From the NCBI GenBank assembly GCA_004195435.1, contig PSPM01000031.1, positions 3,457 through 9,652 on the forward strand: DNA of 6,196 nt. The letters are read 5' to 3'. Below the pieces are notes generated by a model. The model ran no database searches, was not told where the DNA came from, and was given only the letters and a program-made list of their open reading frames with translations. Position numbers and translations under genes: made by a program. How positions within the stretch are numbered: position 1 is the first letter of the stretch; each line of letters begins with the position of its first letter. This DNA is from Candidatus Parvarchaeota archaeon (GTDB lineage Archaea > Nanobdellota > Nanobdellia > Pacearchaeales > GW2011-AR1). Below are positions 1-6,179 of the stretch, in pieces.

Positions 1-564
1 GTTACAAGCGCTGTTAAATCAGGAATGTCAGAATCACAAGCAGAAAAACAAGCAGAAAAATTAATAGGAGTAACCTGGGATGTTGGTCATATAAATATGA
101 TTAGAAAATATGGATTTGATAAAAATGACCTTATCAAACAAACAGAAAAGATCGCCCCTTTCATAAAACATATTCATTTATCTGATAATTTCGGGCTTGA
201 TCATACAGAACTTCCAATGGGGATGGGAAATGTTCCAACAAAAGAACTTTTGAATATATTACAAAAGAGAAATAAAAAATTAAAGAAAGTTGTAGAAACA
301 GGAACTTGGTTTGAACCTTTTCAAACAACTCCTTTCAGAGAAACCTTACAAGCTTTTGGATCTTCTTTAGGAGGAGAAACAATGGCTGGAACATATTGGA
401 ATTCTGCCCCTTCTCCAGGTTCAGGAGGATATTTTTCAGGGTATGGGACAATGCTTCCAGAACAACATTTTGATACTTATGGTGCAGGATTTTCAAATCT
501 TCCAACAGAGCTTGGTGGGCAAATTGCAGGAAAAAGCAGATTCTCAGGTGCACCAATTGAGTAG
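1..564 (+). CDS. Sugar phosphate isomerase/epimerase-like TIM-barrel protein (AP endonuclease 2 / xylose isomerase-like fold), 3' part only
   Basis: The reading frame is open from the first base of the window, so this is the C-terminal 187 residues of a longer protein. The Met codon at 25 is internal: the first conserved motif follows it by only about 18 residues, and a barrel of this type needs an N-terminal half upstream. Visible motifs, numbered from the window edge, are DVGH (27-30), KHIHLSDN (56-63), GMGNVP (74-79) and VVETGTW (97-103). This Asp-x-x-His, His-x-His-x-x-Asp, Gly-x-Gly, Glu series is typical of the metal-binding second half of this fold, whose members include sugar isomerases, IolE/IolI-like enzymes and endonuclease IV. 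After the barrel comes a tail of about 80 residues (105-187) rich in Gly, Phe, Tyr and Ser, ending SRFSGAPIE, which does not look like barrel sequence. The substrate cannot be read from the sequence. The stop is TAG at 562-564, with 46 bp to the next gene. Confidence 0.8.
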   Translation, partial: VTSAVKSGMSESQAEKQAEKLIGVTWDVGHINMIRKYGFDKNDLIKQTEKIAPFIKHIHLSDNFGLDHTELPMGMGNVPTKELLNILQKRNKKLKKVVETGTWFEPFQTTPFRETLQAFGSSLGGETMAGTYWNSAPSPGSGGYFSGYGTMLPEQHFDTYGAGFSNLPTELGGQIAGKSRFSGAPIE

Positions 565-570
565 TAAAGA

Positions 571-578
571 TTTAAAAA
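571..578 (+). promoter_or_regulatory. Possible archaeal TATA box for the nucleotidyltransferase-fold gene
   Basis: The A/T octamer TTTAAAAA is centred about 36 nt before the ATG at 611. With the usual archaeal spacing of about 26 nt, transcription would start near 600 and leave a leader of about 10 nt (AAGAGTTGAC). No GGAGG-like ribosome binding site is present. The background is very A/T rich, so the assignment is weak. Confidence 0.3.
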
Positions 579-610
579 TTAGTAATACCTTAAATTAAAA
601 AAGAGTTGAC

Positions 611-1480
611 ATGGCCAAAAAGAAAAAAACAGAAGTGAAAGTAGTTAAAAAGAAGAAAGCAAAAAAAGTTGTCTCAAAGTTGTCTCCTAGAAAAGTTACT
701 CCAAAATTAGAGAAAGAAATTGCTCTTGATTTTGCAGCTAAAGTCCATAAAAAATTTAGCACGATGATAAAAGCAAGTATCTTGTTCGGTTCTCAAACAA
801 AAAAAACAGCAACAGCCGGTTCAGATATAGACATAATATTCCTAATAGATGATGCAGCAATAAACTGGGATGAAGAGCTAGTGGCTTATTATAGGGAAGA
901 ATTAGGAAAAATTTTAGCCAATAACGAATACTCCCGAGAATTACATGTAAATACAATAAAATTAACCACTTTCTGGAAAGATTTAATGAGGGGAGATCCT
1001 GTAGTAATAAATGTTCTTAGATACGGGGAAGCTCTAATAGATATTGGGGGATTTTTCAATCCAATAAAAGCTTTGTTAATTGAAGGAAATATTCATACAA
1101 CTCCTGAAGCAGTTCATGCAGCATTACAAAGAGCTCCAATTCATCTTGCAAGAAGCAAAGTAAATCTTTTGAACTCAATAGAAGGAGTTTATTGGGCAAT
1201 AACTGATTCGGCACAAGCAGCATTAATGACTCTTGGAAAATTACCCCCATCTCCAGAACATATAGCTGCAATGCTCAAGAAAAGTTTTGTAGATATAAAA
1301 TGGCTAAAGATGGAACATATAGTCTGGTATAGGGAAATTTATTCATTACATAAGAGAATAGTTCACGGACAGCTATACGAAATCAAAGGATCTGAAGTAG
1401 ATATATGGCAGAATAGGTGCAACAAATTCATAGGAGAAATGACAAATATAATTGACAAGCTTTTAAAATCAAATAAATAA
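611..1480 (+). CDS. Nucleotidyltransferase-fold protein with Lys-rich N-terminus and HEPN-like C-terminal helical domain
   Basis: This is a 289-residue protein. Residues 3-22 are strongly basic, with two KKKK runs at 3-6 and 13-16, suggesting an unstructured tail that could contact nucleic acid. Residues 55-80 hold the polymerase-beta-like nucleotidyltransferase signature: a strand, then GS at 60-61, then SDIDI at 71-75 with D72 and D74 as predicted metal ligands. The third carboxylate is normally an Asp on a later strand. The candidate strand here reads LHVNTIKL (111-118) and has no acid. Residues from about 160 to 285 are helical and resemble HEPN domains (DSAQAALMTLGKLPPSPE region at 199-216). 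Candidate HEPN Arg/His residues are R241 with H247, and R249 with H252, but neither is a convincing RX4-6H RNase motif. The nucleotidyl acceptor is unknown. I recall fused proteins like this in archaea, but that is from memory. The start at 611 is the first Met in frame after the upstream gene. Confidence 0.75.
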   Translation: MAKKKKTEVKVVKKKKAKKVVSKLSPRKVTPKLEKEIALDFAAKVHKKFSTMIKASILFGSQTKKTATAGSDIDIIFLIDDAAINWDEELVAYYREELGKILANNEYSRELHVNTIKLTTFWKDLMRGDPVVINVLRYGEALIDIGGFFNPIKALLIEGNIHTTPEAVHAALQRAPIHLARSKVNLLNSIEGVYWAITDSAQAALMTLGKLPPSPEHIAAMLKKSFVDIKWLKMEHIVWYREIYSLHKRIVHGQLYEIKGSEVDIWQNRCNKFIGEMTNIIDKLLKSNK

Positions 1481-1492
1481 AATTTATTCTTT
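1461..1492. terminator. Possible shared A/T-rich termination zone between convergent genes
   Basis: The plus-strand gene stops at 1480 and the reconstructed minus-strand gene stops at 1484, leaving 3 bp between them. On the minus strand the sequence just past the stop is T-rich (ATTTTATTTATTTGATTTT), and on the plus strand the transcript runs into AATTTATTCTTT. Archaeal termination often uses U tracts without a hairpin, so these could serve both genes. There is no stem-loop and the tracts are interrupted. Confidence 0.25.
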
Positions 1493-2216
1493 CAATGAAC
1501 TATATATTGCCATTTTAGCAGTTTCAAATTCTTTAGAAGTTCCATCAATCATATGTCCAAGAGTCTCTCTAGAGATATCAGCTATATTTTTACCAACATT
1601 CTTAGAATAATTATCAAAATCTTCCTTTAGTTTATTAACATGTTCAGTTGCGTATTTTTCCTAAATTTTTAGAGAAATCTATTAAATCATCACTATATCC
1701 TTTATTTCTACAATATACTTCTTGATTCTCCATAGCGCCCTTAATAGCAAGTTTTCTTTTTTCCTTTTTTCCTTCATCAGATAGTTCATTATTATTAAAT
1801 TTCTCTAAAAAATTCTTAGGAATTATATAAGAATCAAATTTTTCCATGAAATCGGAATAATCTTTAGGAACTTTCTCTCTAATTTCTCCATGACTAATTA
1901 TTTTTTCAAGAGAACTATCTTCAATCTCCCCTAATATACTGTCTCTTTCCCTATAAAGAATATTCTCAGATAACTCATTAGCTATATCATGTGAATGCCG
2001 AAATCCATTTTCTAATTTTTTATCATCAATTTCTTCAATTGACTTGTCCACTATTTGGTTTTCACTAATTAAGGCATTGTAACCAATTTTTTTCAATTCG
2101 TCAAAACCGCTTCTTTTATCTATTCTAGGATCTTGAGTTTTTCCAAGAATTTCACTAGTCTTTTCTAAATGCTTCATTGCTTCAAAAAATCCTTCTAAAT
2201 TTGCTTCATATTCCAT
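1484..2216 (-). pseudogene. Unrecognised charged helical protein, interrupted by a single-base frameshift
   Basis: From the ATG at 2216 the frame encodes 190 residues and ends at TGA (1646-1644). Immediately past the shift point another minus frame is open from 1660 to a TAA at 1486-1484, adding about 58 codons (EKYATEHVNKLKEDF onward, ending SSLKE). That frame has a TAG at 1663-1661, so the crossover must lie between about 1661 and 1644. Removing one base, for example one A of the A5 run complementary to 1655-1659, restores a 243-residue product reading SKNLGKYATEHVNKLKED across the join. The restored protein is Glu/Lys/Asp/Asn/Ile rich, predicted mostly helical, with no signal peptide or membrane segment. 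I recognise no family or catalytic motif. The gene follows ppsA by 60 nt in the same direction and has its own TATA-like box. The shift could be a real mutation, a homopolymer sequencing error, or less likely programmed frameshifting. Confidence 0.7.
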
Positions 2217-2237
2217 ATTAAATAATAAAATAATCCT

Positions 2238-2245
2238 TATTTAAA
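2238..2245 (-). promoter_or_regulatory. Archaeal TATA box (TTTAAATA) for the frameshifted helical-protein gene
   Basis: Read on the minus strand, TTTAAATA is preceded by GGAAAG (2252-2247), a purine-rich stretch in the place of a BRE. Its centre is about 26 nt before the first base of the ATG at 2216. With archaeal spacing, transcription would start at or next to the start codon, giving a leaderless mRNA. This supports 2216 as the true start. Confidence 0.55.
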
Positions 2246-2276
2246 ACTTTCCATAGTACAAACTATAAAGTAGTAA

Positions 2277-5051
2277 CTAAAAGATATCTAACATTTCATC
2301 TTCTTCTTTCTTCTTCCATTCTTTTTCAGGACCAAATTTTTCTTTATTCAAATAAGGATTGCCTTCAATTTCTTTTTCTACTTCTTCTTCCAGTCTTTCT
2401 TTTTGTTGTTCTTCAAAATTAATTTCTTCTGTCTCATCATCATCCAATATATCAACAATATTTTCTTCAGATTTTTCAGATTCCAAATGATCTGACTCTA
2501 CAGGGATGGAATCATTAAGTTTAGGAACATCTATATCCTTTTCTTTTTCTAATGAAGGATTATAATTATCTTCTGCACTTGATTCACCCAAAGCTTTTAG
2601 GATTAGATCTTCATCAGATTTAACTTCTTTATTTTGCTCATAATTAACTTCCTGACTTATTTCAGGAATTATTTCATTTGGATTAGGTTCATCTTCAATC
2701 TTCTCCTCTTTTTCTTCCTCATTATCTTTCAGAAAGAATGAATTTTCTCCCCCATTAGATAAAGTTTCAGAATTTATAGGTTCCCCACCATTTTCAATTT
2801 TGGCAACTAAACTAGAAACTTTGAAAGCAGCATCAGCATTAACAGAGATACTATCAATTCCCTCTTTTACTAAAAATTCAGCCATGTCTTCTCTACTTCC
2901 CGCTTGTCCACATATAGAAGTTTCAACATTATTTCTTTTACAAACTTCAATAACTTTTTTTATGGAATTTAAAATTGCAGGATTATATTCATTGTACAAA
3001 TTTTGAACTTCTTCATTGTTTCTATCAAGAGCAAGAGTATATTGTGTTAAATCATTGGTACCAAAGCTTACAAAATCAATTCCTTCTTTAACCAAGTCTT
3101 CAATTATCATAACAGCAGCAGGAGTTTCAATCATTATTCCAATTTTAACGTTACTTGGAAAACCAATTTCTTCAGCAATTTTTTTAGATTCTCTAACTTC
3201 TTCAACAGAAATAACTTGCGGCATCATTATGCCGAATTTTTTTTCCGGAAAATCATCAGCTAATTCTTTAATTGCTTTAAATTCTGCTTCAAGAATATCT
3301 TGATTTTTCAAGCTAAATCTTATTCCGTGATCTCCAAGCATAGGATTTCCTTCAATTTTTTGCGGAGCTCCCTTCAAGTTTTTATATTCGTCAGATCTAA
3401 TATCACTAGTTCTAATCCAAATTTCTTTGAAAGGCCTAGATATTTTTTTCAAACCTTCATTAACAACAGATATATATTCATTAACAGAATCATTTTTTAA
3501 AAACCATAATGGATGTTTACCTGAAACAGCTATTAGTCCTTCCATTCTACTAAGTCCAACCCCCTCAACTCCAGATTTAGCAGCTCTTTCAGCATAATCA
3601 GGAATATCAACAATTACTTTTATTTTTGTTTTTGTAGGGACAATTGATTTAATTTCAACCTTTCTTTCTTCAGCTTTACCTTCTAATATTCTTCCAGTAA
3701 AACCATCCACAGTTATTGCCTGCCCATTTTTTAAATTTTCAGTAGCAACTCTAGTCCCTACAACTGCTGGAATCCCCATTTCCCTAGATACAATAGCTGC
3801 ATGGCTTGTTATTCCCCCTTCATCTGTCACTATTGCAGAAGCTTTTTGCATAGAAATAACCATATCAGGATTGGTCATTTTAGTAACAAGTACATCGCCT
3901 TCCTTTATTTTACTAAGTTCCGAAAGGTCATCAATTATTTTTACCACTCCTGAGGAAATTCCAGGAGAAGCAGGCAAACCAGAAAACAAAACATTTCCAG
4001 AAACTTCTTTTTCTCCAGACTTAACTTTTGTTGTTATCGGTCTTGACTGCACAATAAAAATTTCTTCATCTTCTATTGCAAATTCGATATCCTGTGGTTT
4101 TTTATAATGTTTTTCTAATCTTAAAGCAAATTGAGAAAGAATTTTCAATTCATGACCAGTTAAAACTTGCTTTTTACTTTTTTCAGGAGTTAATTTTACA
4201 CTAGAAGTATTACCAGAAGAATCTCTAACTAATGCAATTAATTTATCAGAAATTTTATATTCTAAAATTTCTAATTTATCATTTAAAATATAATTATCTG
4301 GAAGAATTTTTCCAGAAACAATTCCCTCTCCCAAACCCCAAACAGCTTCTACAACTAGACTATTATCTTCCTTTAAAGGATTTTTAGAAAAGATAACTCC
4401 TGATTTGTCAGAATTTATCATTTTCTGCACAACAACTGCTAATAAAGAATCTTCATGCTTGAATCCTTTTTTCTTTCTATAATAAACTGCTCTTGCAGTA
4501 AATAAAGAAGCAAAGCATCTTTTAACTTTTTCAATTAATGATTCCTGTCCTTTAACATTTAGAAAACTTTCTTGTTGGCCTGCAAAGCTTGCATCAGCTA
4601 AATCTTCCGTTGTAGCACTACTTCTTACAGCAACAAAAGGAGGTTCATGAGATGTTTTAAGGATATCTAATGCACTACCTTTAGCTTCGGAAAGATTATT
4701 TTTTTCAACATCTAAAACTTCATATGCTTCTAAAATTCTTTTCCCAAGGTCTTCCGGCATTTCAGAATTGATTATCATTTCTCGAACCTTAGCTGAATTT
4801 TTTTCAAGAGAATCAGAATCATCCACATCTATTTTATTTACGATATCCAAGATTTCATTCTTTAAACCACTTCCATCAATATAGTATTTGTAAGCTTCAG
4901 AAGTAACAATAAATCCAGGAGGAATTGGAAATTTATTATTGTACATTTCTCCCAAGCTTGCACCCTTGCCACCAACAATTAGAATATCCTTGTTATTTAT
5001 TTCCGAAAACCACTTAATAAAATTCTTTTTTTGTTCACCTGATTTTTCCAT
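2277..5051 (-). CDS. ppsA: Phosphoenolpyruvate synthase (pyruvate, water dikinase) with acidic C-terminal extension
   Basis: This 924-residue cytosolic enzyme converts pyruvate, ATP and water to PEP, AMP and phosphate, the entry step of gluconeogenesis. All three PpsA domains are complete. The ATP-grasp nucleotide-binding domain spans about 17-340, with VGGKGASLGEM (26-36), RSSATTEDLADASFAGQQ (143-160) and QSRPIT (335-340). The phosphohistidine swivel domain spans about 355-455, with GGITSHAAI (412-420) and catalytic His417. The PEP/pyruvate TIM barrel spans about 475-750, with GVGLSRME (497-504), RTSDIRSDEY (547-556), NPMLGDHGIR (569-578), IETPAA with Glu642, FGTNDLTQ with Asp667, and SICGQAGS with catalytic Cys714. 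The HGIR and GKHP (511-514) forms fit archaeal PpsA as I recall it. Typical PpsA ends near residue 750-800. Here residues from about 760 to 924 form a low-complexity tail with about 55 Asp/Glu and 19 Lys/Arg in its last 154 residues. The start is fixed by a TATA box 28 nt upstream. The stop is TAG, 60 nt before the next gene. Confidence 0.95.
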   Translation of the reverse strand: MEKSGEQKKNFIKWFSEINNKDILIVGGKGASLGEMYNNKFPIPPGFIVTSEAYKYYIDGSGLKNEILDIVNKIDVDDSDSLEKNSAKVREMIINSEMPEDLGKRILEAYEVLDVEKNNLSEAKGSALDILKTSHEPPFVAVRSSATTEDLADASFAGQQESFLNVKGQESLIEKVKRCFASLFTARAVYYRKKKGFKHEDSLLAVVVQKMINSDKSGVIFSKNPLKEDNSLVVEAVWGLGEGIVSGKILPDNYILNDKLEILEYKISDKLIALVRDSSGNTSSVKLTPEKSKKQVLTGHELKILSQFALRLEKHYKKPQDIEFAIEDEEIFIVQSRPITTKVKSGEKEVSGNVLFSGLPASPGISSGVVKIIDDLSELSKIKEGDVLVTKMTNPDMVISMQKASAIVTDEGGITSHAAIVSREMGIPAVVGTRVATENLKNGQAITVDGFTGRILEGKAEERKVEIKSIVPTKTKIKVIVDIPDYAERAAKSGVEGVGLSRMEGLIAVSGKHPLWFLKNDSVNEYISVVNEGLKKISRPFKEIWIRTSDIRSDEYKNLKGAPQKIEGNPMLGDHGIRFSLKNQDILEAEFKAIKELADDFPEKKFGIMMPQVISVEEVRESKKIAEEIGFPSNVKIGIMIETPAAVMIIEDLVKEGIDFVSFGTNDLTQYTLALDRNNEEVQNLYNEYNPAILNSIKKVIEVCKRNNVETSICGQAGSREDMAEFLVKEGIDSISVNADAAFKVSSLVAKIENGGEPINSETLSNGGENSFFLKDNEEEKEEKIEDEPNPNEIIPEISQEVNYEQNKEVKSDEDLILKALGESSAEDNYNPSLEKEKDIDVPKLNDSIPVESDHLESEKSEENIVDILDDDETEEINFEEQQKERLEEEVEKEIEGNPYLNKEKFGPEKEWKKKEEDEMLDIF

Positions 5052-5075
5052 GATAACTATAGAGATCTTAGCTTA

Positions 5076-5083
5076 ATAAATAT
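5076..5083 (-). promoter_or_regulatory. Archaeal TATA box (ATATTTAT) for ppsA
   Basis: On the minus strand, ATATTTAT is preceded by the purine-rich AGAATA and centred about 28 nt before the ppsA ATG at 5051. This predicts a start site within a few bases of the ATG. The box touches the last base of the upstream lipoprotein's TAA stop (5085-5083), so the promoter sits at the very end of the preceding gene. ppsA could therefore be transcribed alone or by read-through across the 31-nt gap. Confidence 0.45.
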
Positions 5084-5991
5084 TATTCTAAAATTAGATT
5101 ATAACTTTTAGGAATTATTTCAATTAGGGAAAATTTACTTTGAGGATTCTTAGAGTTCCATTCTTTTATATTATCCTTTATAGATTTTCTACCTTTGGGT
5201 ATATAATCTTGGAAAGATTCTTTTCCAGCAAAAGAATGATGTCCTCCAAAGAGAATTAAGGGAGATAAGTCTTCCTTAGTAGAAATCATTTCCAAGAAAT
5301 AATCTTCTCTTTTTTCATGATCTTTTTCAATCATTTCAGGTTGAGATGAGAAATTATGAATGGCATCCTGATACAATTTTTTATTTTCTGCAGGAAATAT
5401 TTCCAAATTAAGAACAGAATTAGATATGAAAGCACTTCCCGCAATATAGAAATATTTTTCAGTTTCCGCATTTTCAAATTCATTTGATAAAACACCAAAA
5501 TCTCTTAATTTATCAATCCTATGCTTAATAATTTTTTTTATATAATTTTCAGTTGGTTTAAAATAAATTCCTTCCGCATAAACTTTATCAATAAGCTTTT
5601 TTTCTTCTAAATCATAAATTATTTGAAAAATATCTTTCTGAACCCTATTAATAGTTCTATAAATAATATTGAATTTATCCAAGAATTCTTCTTTTTTTGT
5701 TTCATCATATTCTTCTCCAAACAAAGTTTCAGGATCACTATAATGCGCTTGTAACAAATGAATTAAACACTTATTTGCTCCAGAAGTTTCATATTTTCTT
5801 ATTTCCCCAGATCCAATTAATTCTTCAGGGAATTTTCTAAGAAATTTATTGGCACCAGTAATGTTATTTTCAGTTTCAATTATATTAATGGGAATTGATT
5901 TTGGCTCTTCAAAATCTTTTATTTCCGGAATAGAACATGAGCTAAGAATAGAAGCTAATCCTAATGTTCCTGCAATTATTTTTTTATTCAT
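5083..5991 (-). CDS. Predicted lipoprotein with TraB/TIKI/ChaN-EreA-like motifs
   Basis: This 302-residue protein has a lipoprotein-type signal: MNKK, a hydrophobic stretch (5-16), and a lipobox L16-S17-S18-C19. The mature protein would be anchored outside the membrane through Cys19. After a linker of about 50 residues comes a strand-like CLIHLLQAHYSDP (75-87), with Q81 and H83. A helix carries Q118, and a second strand ends in YAEG with E140 and G141. Near the C-terminus is LILFGGHHSF (245-254). A His near a first strand, a downstream Glu-Gly and a second Gly-x-x-His-like strand resemble TraB/PrgY/TIKI and ChaN/EreA proteins, some of which are metal-dependent proteases or hydrolases. The similarity is by motif order only, so the function is unproven. 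No membrane helix follows the signal. The start at 5991 is supported by a TATA box 25 nt upstream. The gene precedes ppsA by 31 nt with no evident functional link. Confidence 0.6.
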   Translation of the reverse strand: MNKKIIAGTLGLASILSSCSIPEIKDFEEPKSIPINIIETENNITGANKFLRKFPEELIGSGEIRKYETSGANKCLIHLLQAHYSDPETLFGEEYDETKKEEFLDKFNIIYRTINRVQKDIFQIIYDLEEKKLIDKVYAEGIYFKPTENYIKKIIKHRIDKLRDFGVLSNEFENAETEKYFYIAGSAFISNSVLNLEIFPAENKKLYQDAIHNFSSQPEMIEKDHEKREDYFLEMISTKEDLSPLILFGGHHSFAGKESFQDYIPKGRKSIKDNIKEWNSKNPQSKFSLIEIIPKSYNLILE

Positions 5992-6012
5992 AAAAAATAA
6001 GAAAATTATAAT

Positions 6013-6020
6013 TATTTAAA
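6013..6020 (-). promoter_or_regulatory. Archaeal TATA box (TTTAAATA) for the lipoprotein gene
   Basis: On the minus strand, TTTAAATA is centred about 25-26 nt before the ATG at 5991. It is the same octamer and spacing as the box before the gene at 2216. The predicted start site is at the ATG, so the mRNA would be leaderless. The intervening bases contain no ribosome-binding-like sequence. Confidence 0.55.
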
Positions 6021-6051
6021 TCTATTTATTGTAACTACTATTGAATAACTC

Positions 6052-6060
6052 TTTTTTAAA
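6052..6060 (+). promoter_or_regulatory. Possible TATA-like element upstream of a tiny ORF
   Basis: TTTTTTAAA on the plus strand is centred about 25 nt before the ATG at 6081, the geometry of the better boxes in this window. It is a poorer match than TTTAAATA and lies in very A/T-rich sequence. Confidence 0.2.
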
Positions 6061-6080
6061 GATTTAATGACTTTTAAGAC

Positions 6081-6158
6081 ATGCAAAAGCAAAATTTCTA
6101 TGATAATGTGGATTCTTTATTATATATTGAATTGAATCTCATTAAAAAAACCAGGTGA
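6081..6158 (+). CDS. Possible 25-residue small ORF in the divergent intergenic region
   Basis: ATG at 6081 to TGA at 6156-6158 would encode a 25-residue peptide starting MQKQNFYDNVDSLLY and ending KKTR, with an amphipathic middle. The only support is position: it fills the gap between divergent promoters and starts 25 nt after a TATA-like element. A frame this short arises easily by chance, and there is no recognisable family. Confidence 0.12.
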   Translation: MQKQNFYDNVDSLLYIELNLIKKTR

Positions 6159-6171
6159 TTGTTTGGTTAGG

Positions 6172-6179
6172 TTTAAATA
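6172..6179 (+). promoter_or_regulatory. Archaeal TATA box (TTTAAATA) for a plus-strand gene starting beyond the window
   Basis: The octamer matches the boxes at 2238-2245 and 6013-6020. With 25-28 nt spacing the start site would fall near 6200, just past the right edge. The ATGATG at 6191-6196 is only about 15 nt away, so it is more likely upstream of the real start. The reverse orientation is less likely because no minus-strand ATG lies at the right distance. Confidence 0.4.

Noticed and set aside
335..556. A 73-codon minus-strand ORF antisense to the TIM-barrel gene
   Set aside because: It lies wholly inside a gene with clear family motifs, has Leu/Phe-rich composition typical of an antisense shadow, and lacks motifs of its own.
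756..1271. Minus-strand ORFs of 66 and 71 codons inside the nucleotidyltransferase-fold gene
   Set aside because: They are antisense to the SDIDI-containing frame and to its helical half; the Leu-rich composition is an antisense artefact.
1566..1575. Perfect 10-bp palindrome TCTCTAGAGA, possible operator
   Set aside because: It lies inside the reconstructed coding frame, is single-copy and short, and falls within chance expectation.
1481..1643. Apparent 160-bp non-coding gap between convergent genes
   Set aside because: It is explained by the frameshifted continuation of the minus-strand gene.
3318..3347. His (H575) in place of Arg in the PpsA NPMLG-x-R-G motif, as a possible loss of a catalytic residue
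   Set aside because: As I recall, archaeal PpsA proteins commonly read HGIR at this place, and all other active-site residues (H417, E642, D667, C714) are present.
2800..4107. Several plus-strand ORFs of 66-95 codons inside ppsA
   Set aside because: They are antisense to conserved PpsA motifs on the minus strand and have shadow-like Ser/Thr/Ile/Leu composition.
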